From NCBI RefSeq assembly GCF_002217435.1, contig NZ_MUHF01000002.1:62001-126000 (forward strand): a DNA stretch of 64,000 bases, read 5' to 3'. This stretch comes from Flavobacterium reichenbachii. GTDB taxonomy: Bacteria; Bacteroidota; Bacteroidia; Flavobacteriales; Flavobacteriaceae. Position 1 is the first letter of the stretch. Each line of letters starts with the position of its first letter. Positions 37,210-44,794 of this stretch are shown here, one piece after another. Position numbers and translations under genes: made by a program. The notes below the pieces were generated by a model. It saw only the letters and a list, made by a program, of their open reading frames with translations, did no database searches and was not told the origin of the DNA.

Positions 37210-38001
37210 ATGATGCAAAACTTAAAAATACCAAAATTGACGATTGTAGGCGCAGGCCCAGGCGATGTTGAATTGATTACGATGAAAGCCATAAAAGCGT
37301 TAAAAAATGCTGATGTAGTGTTGTACGATGCTTTGGTAAACGAAGAATTGTTAGCATATGCATCAGATGCAGAAATTGTTTTTGTTGGAAAACGTTTGGG
37401 ATGTCACGCTTACACTCAAGATCAGATTAATGAATTGATTGTTTCGATGGCAAATCGATACGGGCATGTAGTACGTTTAAAAGGCGGAGATCCTTTTGTT
37501 TTTGGAAGAGGAAGTGAAGAAATTGAGTTTGCTGAACAATATGGAATAGAAACCGCTATTGTTCCCGGAATTTCATCGGCTTTAGGAGTTCCGGCTTCGG
37601 TTGGAATCAGTTTGACACAACGCAAAATTGCCGAAAGTTTCTGGGTTATTACCGGAACCACTTCAGATCATAAATTATCCAAAGATATTCATCTGGCTTC
37701 AAAATCTGCTGCGACCGTAGTTATTTTGATGGGAATGCATAAATTAGACGAGATCATTTCTATTTATCAGGAAAACAGAAATGACGATCTGCCAATCGCC
37801 ATAATTCAAAACGGAACCAAAGATTCGGAACAAAAAGTAGTGGGAACTGTAAGTACAATTACTAAATTAGTCTCTGAAAAAAATATATCATCGCCCGCCA
37901 TTATTGTGATTGGTGAAGTGGTTAGAACAACATCGAGCTGGATTTCCTATTTTCAGGAACATTTTGAAGATGAATTTATTTTTCAGAATTTAAATTTATA
38001 A
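37210..38001 (+). CDS. cobA: Uroporphyrinogen-III C-methyltransferase (SUMT)
   Basis: Makes precorrin-2, the siroheme precursor, by two SAM-dependent methylations. 263 residues. Motifs: VGAGPGDVELITMKA (13-27), YDALVNEELL, GKRLGCHAYTQDQIN, VRLKGGDPFVFGRG and GTVSTI. Only the methyltransferase part is present; the dehydrogenase/ferrochelatase (CysG N-terminal part or Met8-like) must be elsewhere. Its position inside a molybdenum cofactor operon makes sense because NirB needs siroheme. The gene abuts moaD (2-base gap). Confidence 0.94.
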   Translation: MMQNLKIPKLTIVGAGPGDVELITMKAIKALKNADVVLYDALVNEELLAYASDAEIVFVGKRLGCHAYTQDQINELIVSMANRYGHVVRLKGGDPFVFGRGSEEIEFAEQYGIETAIVPGISSALGVPASVGISLTQRKIAESFWVITGTTSDHKLSKDIHLASKSAATVVILMGMHKLDEIISIYQENRNDDLPIAIIQNGTKDSEQKVVGTVSTITKLVSEKNISSPAIIVIGEVVRTTSSWISYFQEHFEDEFIFQNLNL

Positions 38002-38003
38002 AA

Positions 38004-38240
38004 ATGATCGAGATTAAATATTTTGGAGCCGTCGCTGAAAAGACAAATTGTGAATTCGAAAAAATATCTTTTTCTGAAGTGTCACTGCAAAAATTATTGC
38101 AGGATTTAAATGAAAAATACAAGCTCGAATCATTGACATTCAGCGTAGCTGTAAATCAAAAAATAGTTTCAAAAACTGCAGATTTTACTTTGCAGACAAC
38201 AGATGTCGTGGCTTTATTACCTCCATTTGCAGGAGGATAA
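38004..38240 (+). CDS. moaD: Molybdopterin synthase small subunit MoaD
   Basis: 78 residues, ubiquitin-like fold, ending in the required Gly-Gly (LLPPFAGG). The C-terminal thiocarboxylate donates sulfur to cyclic pyranopterin monophosphate. The partner MoaE and the activating MoeB-like protein are encoded next. Start ATG at 38004, 2 bases after cobA. Confidence 0.94.
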   Translation: MIEIKYFGAVAEKTNCEFEKISFSEVSLQKLLQDLNEKYKLESLTFSVAVNQKIVSKTADFTLQTTDVVALLPPFAGG

Positions 38241-38250
38241 ATGTACTTTT

Positions 38251-39321
38251 ATGAAGGAATCATCAAAATATAACCGACAGATAATACTTCCTGAAATAGG
38301 AGAGGAAGGTCAGTATAAATTATCGAAAGCGAAAGTTTTGGTAGTGGGTGCCGGAGGTTTGGGAGCAGCAATTATGCCTTACTTAGCCGGAGCTGGTGTT
38401 GGCGAAATCGGAATTGTAGATGATGATGTAATTGAGATTTCGAATCTGCATCGTCAGGTGATTTACAAGAGCTCGGCTGTTGGAAAATCTAAAGCTGAAG
38501 AAGCGAAATTGATGATTTCTGAATTAAATCCAAACATAAAAGTGAATGCTTTTCCTGAAAAATTATCCGGAAAAAATGCGCTTTCATTATTTGAGAAATA
38601 TGATATTATCGTTGATGCAACAGACAATATTTCGATTAAATATCTAATAAACGATGCTTGTCTGATTGCTGATAAACCAATGGTTTACGGATCTATTTTT
38701 AGGTTTCAGGGTCAGGTTTCGGTTTTTAATTATCAAAACGGACCAACTTACAGATGTCTCTATCCAGATGAGAATTCAAATGCATTAAATTGTGAAGATG
38801 CCGGCGTTATTGGAGTTTCGGTTGGAATTATTGGAATGTTTCAAGCCAATGAAGTGATAAAAATAATTCTCGGAATTGGAACTGTTTTAAGCGGAAAAAT
38901 ATTGGTTTACAATATTTTGAATAATGAACAGCAAAAATATGATTTCGATAAAAGTTATATTGAACACATAAACAGTGCAGTATTCGAAGAAAAATATAAT
39001 AAATCTGAAGTTGAAGAAATAAATTTTAAATCAATTTTGAATGAAATAAATAGTGATAAAGTTTTGTTTTTGGATGTTAGAAATGAAGATGAACTGCCAA
39101 AAATTAGTTTAAAAAATCAAATCCAAATTCCGTTAAAGAACTTAGAAAATGAAATTGAAAAGCTGAATAAAAATCAAGCTGTTTATGTTTTCTGTCAATC
39201 CGGAATTAGAAGTAAAATTGCTTTAGAATTGCTTCAAAGGCATCAATTTAAAGACGTGAAAAGTATTTTTGGTGGAGTTTTAGCAATGAAACAATTATTA
39301 AAAGAAGAGATTAAAGTATAA
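38251..39321 (+). CDS. moeB: MoeB/ThiF-type adenylyltransferase with C-terminal rhodanese
   Basis: Activates MoaD by adenylation and, through a rhodanese domain, probably supplies the sulfur. 356 residues. The adenylating domain (1-245) has YNRQIILPEIGEEGQ, VVGAGGLGAAIMPYLAGAGVG, SNLHRQVIYKSSAVGKSKAE and DATDNISIKYLIND. The rhodanese (about 265-356) keeps its Cys in VFCQSGIRS. Of the four zinc cysteines of E. coli MoeB only one is evident: GPTYRCLYP replaces the usual CxxC, and the later CxxC is absent. Start is ATG 38251; an upstream ATG at 38241 is out of frame and soon stops. Confidence 0.9.
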   Translation: MKESSKYNRQIILPEIGEEGQYKLSKAKVLVVGAGGLGAAIMPYLAGAGVGEIGIVDDDVIEISNLHRQVIYKSSAVGKSKAEEAKLMISELNPNIKVNAFPEKLSGKNALSLFEKYDIIVDATDNISIKYLINDACLIADKPMVYGSIFRFQGQVSVFNYQNGPTYRCLYPDENSNALNCEDAGVIGVSVGIIGMFQANEVIKIILGIGTVLSGKILVYNILNNEQQKYDFDKSYIEHINSAVFEEKYNKSEVEEINFKSILNEINSDKVLFLDVRNEDELPKISLKNQIQIPLKNLENEIEKLNKNQAVYVFCQSGIRSKIALELLQRHQFKDVKSIFGGVLAMKQLLKEEIKV

Positions 39322-39476
39322 CTGCAGATTAAAAATAGGTGATGATTTTGTCGAAATGACAATATTGAGGTTGACTTTCCTTGCTGCAGATTTTAATTCA
39401 TGCTAATTCGCGAAATTAGTGGCAAAATAGAAAATCATTTTAATCCACACAAACCGTGGCAAAAAGATAAAAAATA
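39322..39476. other. Spacer between moeB and moaE
   Basis: No gene is seen. It contains CTGCAGATT words at 39322 and 39396 and GCTAATTCGCGAAATTAGT (39401-39419), a near palindrome. There is no clear promoter, so moaE is probably read through from upstream. Confidence 0.45.
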
Positions 39477-39908
39477 ATGAGTAAAAATGTATTTGTAGAA
39501 GGACCAATTGCTCCTGAATTTATAGCCGAGTCGATTGCCAAACATCAATCAAAACATACAATTGGTGCGCACAATATTTTTCTGGGACAAGTTCGTGCCG
39601 ATGTGATTCACGACAATACCGTTGTTGCTATTGATTATTCGGCATATACAGACATGGCAAACGAGGCTTTGCATACTATTCGCGAGAAAGCGTTTGCAAA
39701 ATTCGACTTAACCTGCATGCACATTTACCACAGTTTGGGTGTAGTAAAAGCAGGCGAAATCTGTTTGTTTGTATTTGTTTCGGCAACGCGACGCAAACAA
39801 GTTTATGAAGCTACAGAAGCCATTGTAAACTGGATCAAAACAGATGTGCCGATTTTTGGTAAAGAGATTTTTGAAAATGACACATTCACCTGGAAACAAA
39901 ATACCTAA
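39477..39908 (+). CDS. moaE: Molybdopterin synthase large subunit MoaE
   Basis: Catalytic subunit that transfers sulfur from MoaD-thiocarboxylate to the pterin. 143 residues. Recognisable parts are GAHNIFLGQVR (32-42), VVAIDYSAYTDMA, MHIYHSLGVVKAGEICLFVFVSA, the RRKQVYEA helix and the lysine-containing VPIFGKEIFENDTFTW. It is 10 bases upstream of moaCB. Confidence 0.94.
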   Translation: MSKNVFVEGPIAPEFIAESIAKHQSKHTIGAHNIFLGQVRADVIHDNTVVAIDYSAYTDMANEALHTIREKAFAKFDLTCMHIYHSLGVVKAGEICLFVFVSATRRKQVYEATEAIVNWIKTDVPIFGKEIFENDTFTWKQNT

Positions 39909-39918
39909 GAAAATATAA

Positions 39919-40833
39919 ATGGTAGATATTACGCATAAAATAAGCACATTAAGAAAAGCAACCGCAACCGCAATTGTAAAAGTCAGCAGGCAGGAAACAA
40001 TTGACGCTGTGGTGAATAATTTGGTTCCTAAAGGAAATGTGTTCGAAATGGCAAAAACCGCTGGATTATTTGCAGTAAAAAATACGCATTTGTCTATTCC
40101 GGATTGCCACCCGCTTCCAATTGAATTTACTTCGGTTGAATATAAAATTGAAGGTTTAGACATTCAGATTATATTTAATGTAAAAACCGTTTACAAAACC
40201 GGAGTTGAGGTAGAAGCTATGCATGGCGCATCGATTGTAGCGCTTACAATGTATGATATGTTGAAACCAATTGATAAAGAAATCGAAATTTCAACGATTA
40301 AATTAATCAATAAAGAAGGCGGAAAATCGTCTTTCAAAAATAAATTTCCGAATGCTATTAAAGCAGCCGTTTTTGTTTGTTCCGATTCTATTTTTGCAGG
40401 TGATAAAGAAGATCGTTCCGGAAAAATTATTGTAGAAAAGTTAGAGCTTCACGGAGTTGAAACTTCTCATTACGAAATAATTCCGGATGAATTGGAGGTT
40501 ATTCAGGAAAAGACAAAAGCTTTTGCTAAAGAAAATCAGCTGGTTATTTTTACAGGCGGAACCGGATTATCGCCAAGAGATGTTACACCAGAAGCTTTGT
40601 CGCCATTATTAGAAAGCAGAATTCCCGGAATCGAAGAAGCGATTCGTAATTACGGACAGCAGAGAATGCCGTATGCCATGTTATCTAGAACTGTAGCAGG
40701 AACTTTGGGCAAAACAGTAGTTTTGGCTTTGCCAGGATCTGCAAACGGCGCAAGAGAATCTATGGATGCTGTTTTTCCGCATTTACTGCACGTTTTTCAT
40801 ATTTTAAAAGGAAAAAATCATGACAGCCTCTAA
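39919..40833 (+). CDS. moaCB: MoaC-MoaB fusion protein
   Basis: 304 residues joining two cofactor enzymes. Residues 1-147 are MoaC (cyclic pyranopterin monophosphate synthase): MVDITHK start, KGNVFEMAKTAGLFAVKNT, PDCHPLPIEF, VEVEAMHGASIVALTMYDM and GGKSSF. Residues 148-304 are MoaB/MogA (molybdopterin adenylyltransferase): VCSDSIFAGDKEDRSG, IFTGGTGLSPRDVTPEA and LPGSANGARESMDAVFPHLLH. MoaC works with MoaA at the first step while MoaB acts late, so the fusion joins non-adjacent steps. Its end overlaps moaA by 14 bases. Confidence 0.94.
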   Translation: MVDITHKISTLRKATATAIVKVSRQETIDAVVNNLVPKGNVFEMAKTAGLFAVKNTHLSIPDCHPLPIEFTSVEYKIEGLDIQIIFNVKTVYKTGVEVEAMHGASIVALTMYDMLKPIDKEIEISTIKLINKEGGKSSFKNKFPNAIKAAVFVCSDSIFAGDKEDRSGKIIVEKLELHGVETSHYEIIPDELEVIQEKTKAFAKENQLVIFTGGTGLSPRDVTPEALSPLLESRIPGIEEAIRNYGQQRMPYAMLSRTVAGTLGKTVVLALPGSANGARESMDAVFPHLLHVFHILKGKNHDSL

Positions 40834-41827
40834 CACTATTTTGACGGATGGTTCTGGGCGCAAACATAATTATTTGCGTATTTCGTTATTGGAGAAATGC
40901 AATTTGCGTTGTACGTACTGCATGCCTGCCGACGGAATAGCATTGTCTCCAAAAGCCAGTTTAATGACGGCTGATGAAATTTTTGCTATTGCCCAAACCT
41001 TCGTAGAAAATGGTGTTGATAAAATTAGATTAACAGGCGGTGAGCCTCTTTTAAGAAAAGACTTTCCGGAGATTGTTTCTAGATTATCGAGTTTAAATAT
41101 CTCTCTTTCTATGACAACAAACGGAATCCTGATTGATCGTCATATTGAAGTTTTAAAGCAGTTTAAGGTAAATAAAATCAATTTGAGTTTAGATACTTTA
41201 ATTGCGTCCAAATTTCATTCTATAACACTCAGAAATCAATTTGAGAAAGTAATTGATAATCTTCATTTGCTTCTCAATAATGATTTTCAGGTAAAAGTAA
41301 ATGTAGTTTTAATTAAAGGTTTTAATGATAACGAAATTATTGATTTCGTTAAACTGACCCAATTTCTTCCAATTTCAGTTCGGTTTATTGAGTTTATGCC
41401 ATTTGCCGGAAACGAGTGGGACAGAAGCAAAATGGTTTCGCAAAATGAGATTTTATCGCAGGTTGAAGATGCTTTTTCTTCAGATGAAATTCAAAAATTG
41501 GAGGACGAAAAAAACTTCACTGCAAGAACTTATAAAATAAAAGGTTTTCAAGGCAATTTCGGAATTATAAGTTCAATTACAAATCCTTTTTGCGACAGCT
41601 GCAACAGAATCCGCCTGACGGCTAACGGAAAAATAAAAAACTGTCTTTTCTCTAATGCAGAAACTGATTTATTGGCGGCTTTTAGAAATGGAGAATCTCT
41701 TACAGATTTGATTTCTCAATCGATTCAAAATAAAAAGAAAGTCCGCGCCGGAATGGTCACGATTGACGAAATGGATGATCCTGCAAAACATTTTGATAAT
41801 CGCAGCATGATTGCAATTGGAGGATGA
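40820..41827 (+). CDS. moaA: GTP 3',8-cyclase MoaA (radical SAM)
   Basis: Rearranges GTP to 3',8-cyclo-dihydro-GTP. 335 residues. The radical-SAM cluster motif is CNLRCTYC (C27, C31, C34), then TGGEPLLRKD. The second cluster lies near the C-terminus as CDSCNRIRL and, 13 residues on, NCLFS. The chain ends in the Gly-Gly (AIGG) known to be needed for activity in the family. It is the last gene of the cluster, with ATG inside the moaCB end. Confidence 0.96.
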   Translation: MTASNTILTDGSGRKHNYLRISLLEKCNLRCTYCMPADGIALSPKASLMTADEIFAIAQTFVENGVDKIRLTGGEPLLRKDFPEIVSRLSSLNISLSMTTNGILIDRHIEVLKQFKVNKINLSLDTLIASKFHSITLRNQFEKVIDNLHLLLNNDFQVKVNVVLIKGFNDNEIIDFVKLTQFLPISVRFIEFMPFAGNEWDRSKMVSQNEILSQVEDAFSSDEIQKLEDEKNFTARTYKIKGFQGNFGIISSITNPFCDSCNRIRLTANGKIKNCLFSNAETDLLAAFRNGESLTDLISQSIQNKKKVRAGMVTIDEMDDPAKHFDNRSMIAIGG

Positions 41828-41840
41828 GGCTCTAGAGAAT

Positions 41841-41869
41841 CTTTGTCAAAGTTTTAAACTTTGACAAAG
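41841..41869. repeat. 29-base perfect palindromic repeat after moaA
   Basis: Arms CTTTGTCAAAGTTT (41841-41854) and AAACTTTGACAAAG (41856-41869) around a single T. No T-run follows, so it is not a classic terminator. It resembles the REP-like elements of the sulfatase region in size and form but has a different sequence. It may stabilise or end the moa transcript. Confidence 0.75.
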
Positions 41870-41895
41870 ATAGTATGTACAATTTAGAGAAATTA

Positions 41896-41933
41896 AATAA
41901 AAAAAGGTTCAACTTATTTCTAAGTTAAACCTT
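41896..41933 (-). terminator. Terminator of the lysine-rich protein gene
   Basis: Arms of 13 bases (41904-41916 and 41921-41933; core AAGGTTCAACTTA) with one mismatch. The A-run to the left gives U's on the leftward transcript. Confidence 0.75.
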
Positions 41934-41944
41934 CTTCTCAATTT

Positions 41945-42526
41945 TTATTTTTTCTTTTTAGCTTTTGCCTTCTTTTTAGACTTTACTTTCTTTTTTGCAA
42001 TTTTTTTAGCTTTAGCTTTATCCTTAGCTTTTTTTGCTTTTTCTTTTTTCTTAGCTGCAGCTTTTAGTTTTGCTTTTTTAGCTTTTTCCTTTTGTTTGTC
42101 TTTTTTAGCTTTATCTTTCTTCTTTGCTAATTTCTTTTTTGCCTTTTCTTTTTCCTTGTCTTTCACTTTTTTCTTCTTTTTATCATTAGATTTTTTAACT
42201 GCTTCTGCAGTTGTATTTTCTTCTTCTATTGCAGCAATTGGTTCAATAAGTGCTGGTTTAACTACAGGTGCAGTTATTTTTTTTGCAGGAGTTTTTGGTA
42301 CCGTTGGTTTTACTGCTGCGGCAGGAGTTGTCGTTTTTGCGGCTGGTTTTGCATTTGCTGCAGTTACAGGTTTTGCAGGAGCTGTTTTACGAACAGGCGC
42401 TTTGGCAGTCGGTGTTTTTGGAGTTACGGGATTTTCTGTAACTGGCTTTACACTTTCTGTAGTTTGTGTACTTTCTGCAGCAGGAGAGTCAATTTTCTCA
42501 GGAGTTTCTTCTGTTTTGTTTTCCAT
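41945..42526 (-). CDS. Histone H1-like lysine/alanine-rich protein
   Basis: 193 residues of very low complexity. The first third is acidic to neutral and rich in T, E, P and V. The middle (about 30-100) repeats APVRKT, AKPVTAA and KTTTPAAAV. The last 80 residues are almost only K, A, E and D (KKKKVKDKEKEKAKKKLAKKKDK style), giving a strongly basic tail. This resembles H1-like nucleoid proteins seen in many bacteria; DNA or RNA binding is likely but unproven. Both strands lack stops here because of the composition, so the frame is supported mainly by the terminator and the ATG at 42526. Confidence 0.72.
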   Translation of the reverse strand: MENKTEETPEKIDSPAAESTQTTESVKPVTENPVTPKTPTAKAPVRKTAPAKPVTAANAKPAAKTTTPAAAVKPTVPKTPAKKITAPVVKPALIEPIAAIEEENTTAEAVKKSNDKKKKKVKDKEKEKAKKKLAKKKDKAKKDKQKEKAKKAKLKAAAKKKEKAKKAKDKAKAKKIAKKKVKSKKKAKAKKKK

Positions 42527-42830
42527 ATAAATGTGCTTTTTGGATGAGTATATTTATAACAATGTAACTAAATTGTTAACTTTCGGTTAAGTAAAGATAA
42601 TTATAAAACAAGTTATCCAATGTTAAGCTTTTAGATAAAAATTTAACTTAAAGTATTGAATTTTAGACAACTAATTTTATGGCTGAAATTAAAAGTGTAA
42701 ATCTCTTAACAATTCTACTTGAAAAAATAGAAGAAATTGCTGTATAAATGTGCGTAAAGCGACAAAGTTGAGATGCAAAATATTGGTTGTAAAACAAAGA
42801 GTACTCAAATATTTTCTTTTGAAAACGATT

Positions 42831-42910
42831 GCTCTAGCCCAGATGGAAGCGGCATCCTTTTGTTTTTTTCTTTAAAAAACAAAAGATAGAGCGGACAGCT
42901 GGAAATAGCT
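42831..42910 (+). ncRNA. Structured RNA-like intergenic element (GCTCTAGCCC...GGAAATAGCT)
   Basis: The text GCTCTAGCCCAGATGGAAGC, then GGCATCC, leads into a perfect 12-base stem CTTTTGTTTTTT (42857-42868) / AAAAAACAAAAG (42874-42885), then GATAGAGCGGACAGCTGGAA and ATAGCT. AGCCCAG and CTGGAAATAGCT can close an outer stem. From memory, very similar text recurs in spacers of many flavobacterial genomes. I know of no assigned function. No open frame of note crosses it. The strand is uncertain. Confidence 0.45.
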
Positions 42911-42960
42911 TATAATAATTATTTAAAATAAATTTCAACCCGTTGCATGTAATTATGTTC

Positions 42961-43107
42961 AACACATAGAGGCATAGATTTTGTCAACTTAAAAAAGGCG
43001 TTTCACTTGTATTAACACATCCCGATACTTCGGGACTATGTTTGAAAATCAAGATTTTTTAAAATTATCTTTTCTAAATATTTTAAAATCTATGTTTCTA
43101 TGTGTTA
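42961..43107 (+). repeat. 147-base element with inverted ends, copy A
   Basis: Left end ACACATAGAGGCATAGATTT (42962-42981), right end AAAATCTATGTTTCTATGTG (43085-43104), which are inverted copies. The interior has GGCGTTTCACTTGTATTAAC and a small CCCGATACTTCGGG hairpin. A second copy, inverted, lies at 58582-58725 between nirB and nirD. It has MITE-like form, but target duplications were not established. Confidence 0.75.
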
Positions 43108-43148
43108 AATTAATTTTTTTACTAATTACACCCAACGGGTAATAAATT

Positions 43149-44579
43149 TTAATTTTCTGCAATTTCCAAAACTCTAAAATTGCTTTTTGGCGCTTCACAT
43201 AATGAACAGCAATAAGTATCAGACAAATCGTTGAATAAAATGCCTTTTGGAATACCTTGGCTTTCATCTCCATATTCTGATTTGTAAAGCGTTAAGCATT
43301 CCTGACACTGGTAAATATCTGATTGCGGTTTTTCTTTTTTCTGCAGGTTTTCTGAGGTTTCTGATGTTGAATTTCCGAGTTCATCAAAATATTTTCTGCT
43401 TAATTCAATTAAAATTCCAGGCAGTTCGAGTTTATCAATGTCTTGAGAATGCACTATATATTCGCGAGTATTTGGATCAAAATTTTTGGCAGACAATACA
43501 TTATAGGTATCTCTGATTTTGATAGATTCTAAAGCAGCCGGAAGTTCATTTTTTTCGATTACGATGGAAGTAAAATAATGCCCGTCCCGATTGTACTCTG
43601 ATATGCCGAAGTTTAGTCCGTAAGTACTAATGTCAAATTGATCAAGCGTACGCACTAAAAAGGTTTTTAAGTTCAGCGCCCATTCCATTGCTACTGGTAA
43701 ATGCCAGTTTAATTCCAGCAGAGAATGGCGAACGTTGATTCCTCTTTTTCCTAAGAATTTTTCCCATTCTAATTTTCGGTCTTTCGGAATTCCTTTTATA
43801 ATGAATGATTTCCAGGGCGTGATACAGATTTTCCCAATTTTGCATTCAAAACACAAATCGCACATTTCTTTAAGAAAACCCAAATCATATTGATTATTTC
43901 GCCAGTATAATCCCAGCCAATATTGGTCGATTCCCATTCTGTTCATTCCTTCGTAATATGGAAAAGGATAAAAAGGAATGTTCAAAGGTTTGTCAATCGT
44001 TCTGCTGTTGGTATCCAATTCTTCGCTGACTAGAGTAAAAAGCATTTCTATGTCAACGGAATCTTCTTCTGTAATTTTTTCTATTTCGTAATATATTTTG
44101 GCCAAATCCCAGCTGTAAATCAGAACAGGATATACTTCTATTCGTTCCCATTTTGGAAGACGAATGTACAAATACCAATAATCTTCGTGTTCTGAAGCAA
44201 TAAAATTTAAATGTCCGGTAAATAAAGGAACCAGCTGCTGTTTTGGATCTGTAATATTTACTTTTAGTTTTGGCTGTTCTTTAAATTCTTCCAAAACATA
44301 TAAAAACCGATTTCCTGTAAGCCAATTTGTATTTCTAAAAATATCTGTAGAAACATAAGAAGAAACAATATTATTGCCGCTTTCCTGATCGGGATAAACA
44401 AAATGATGTCTGCCTAAAGTATTTTTGTCTAAAGATTTAAAACCCTGCGGGAAAATAATGTCTTGTCTTGAACCAAATGAAATGGAATCCAGACCTTCTT
44501 CTAAAGCAATATCTACTACTTCTCGTAATTCTCCCGGCGAAATAACGCCTCCTTTTACTATTAATCTTGTTAACTCCAT
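43149..44579 (-). CDS. Nitrite/sulfite-reductase-like protein with C-terminal rubredoxin
   Basis: 476 residues. The N-terminus resembles the ferredoxin-like half domain of siroheme reductases (GGVISPGELREVVDIALEEG, 10-29). The middle has a Cys cluster CDLCFECKIGKIC (about 240-252) and further reductase-like parts (NFGISEYNRDG). The last 55 residues are a rubredoxin: YQCQECLTLY and YCCSLCEAPKSNF, two CxxC iron knuckles. The siroheme C-x5-C/C-x3-C pair of NirB is not seen, so it is probably an electron-transfer subunit. It follows the nitrate reductase gene on the same strand after 215 bases. Confidence 0.78.
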   Translation of the reverse strand: MELTRLIVKGGVISPGELREVVDIALEEGLDSISFGSRQDIIFPQGFKSLDKNTLGRHHFVYPDQESGNNIVSSYVSTDIFRNTNWLTGNRFLYVLEEFKEQPKLKVNITDPKQQLVPLFTGHLNFIASEHEDYWYLYIRLPKWERIEVYPVLIYSWDLAKIYYEIEKITEEDSVDIEMLFTLVSEELDTNSRTIDKPLNIPFYPFPYYEGMNRMGIDQYWLGLYWRNNQYDLGFLKEMCDLCFECKIGKICITPWKSFIIKGIPKDRKLEWEKFLGKRGINVRHSLLELNWHLPVAMEWALNLKTFLVRTLDQFDISTYGLNFGISEYNRDGHYFTSIVIEKNELPAALESIKIRDTYNVLSAKNFDPNTREYIVHSQDIDKLELPGILIELSRKYFDELGNSTSETSENLQKKEKPQSDIYQCQECLTLYKSEYGDESQGIPKGILFNDLSDTYCCSLCEAPKSNFRVLEIAEN

Positions 44580-44794
44580 TTTTTTTTGTTTCAGGTTTCA
44601 GGTTTAAAGTTTCAGGTTTTTTACTTTGAACATAAAGTTTTACCGCAAAGTTTCGCAAAGTTTTTAGTTTTTATTTAATAAGTTTCTAAAGTTCGCAAAG
44701 CTTTGGATAGAAGCTTTACTGCTTGGTTTTGTGAACTTTACGTTAAGATCAGCACAATCAACAACTTGAAACGTGAAACCTTAAACAAAATAAA
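44580..44794. other. Spacer with TTTCAGGTTT and GCAAAGTTT words
   Basis: No gene. TTTCAGGTTTCAGG (44588-44601) and ACCGCAAAGTTTCGCAAAG (44642-44660) words match those around the TauE/SafE and mobA genes. AAAGTTCGCAAAGCTTTGG is present at 44688. No nitrate-type operator is present here. Confidence 0.6.

Larger units (their letters stand above)
42527..43148. other. Spacer with two structured repeat elements
   Basis: No convincing protein gene. It contains a structured RNA-like element (42831-42910) and a 147-base element with inverted ends (42961-43107), itself enclosed by ACCCGTTG (42938-42945) and CCAACGGGT (43132-43140). The promoter of the lysine-rich gene must be near 42530-42640. Confidence 0.6.

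Noticed and set aside
38203..38250. Longer start for moeB overlapping moaD
   Set aside because: The extra residues (SWLYYLHLQEDKC) are moaD codons read in another frame; the family begins with the YNRQIILPE region, reached properly from ATG 38251.
42096..42530. Long plus-strand open frame opposite the lysine-rich protein
   Set aside because: Its Phe/Ala/Gly/Val-rich product is just the complement of Lys/Ala/Pro codons; the minus frame has a sensible start, terminator and H1-like composition.
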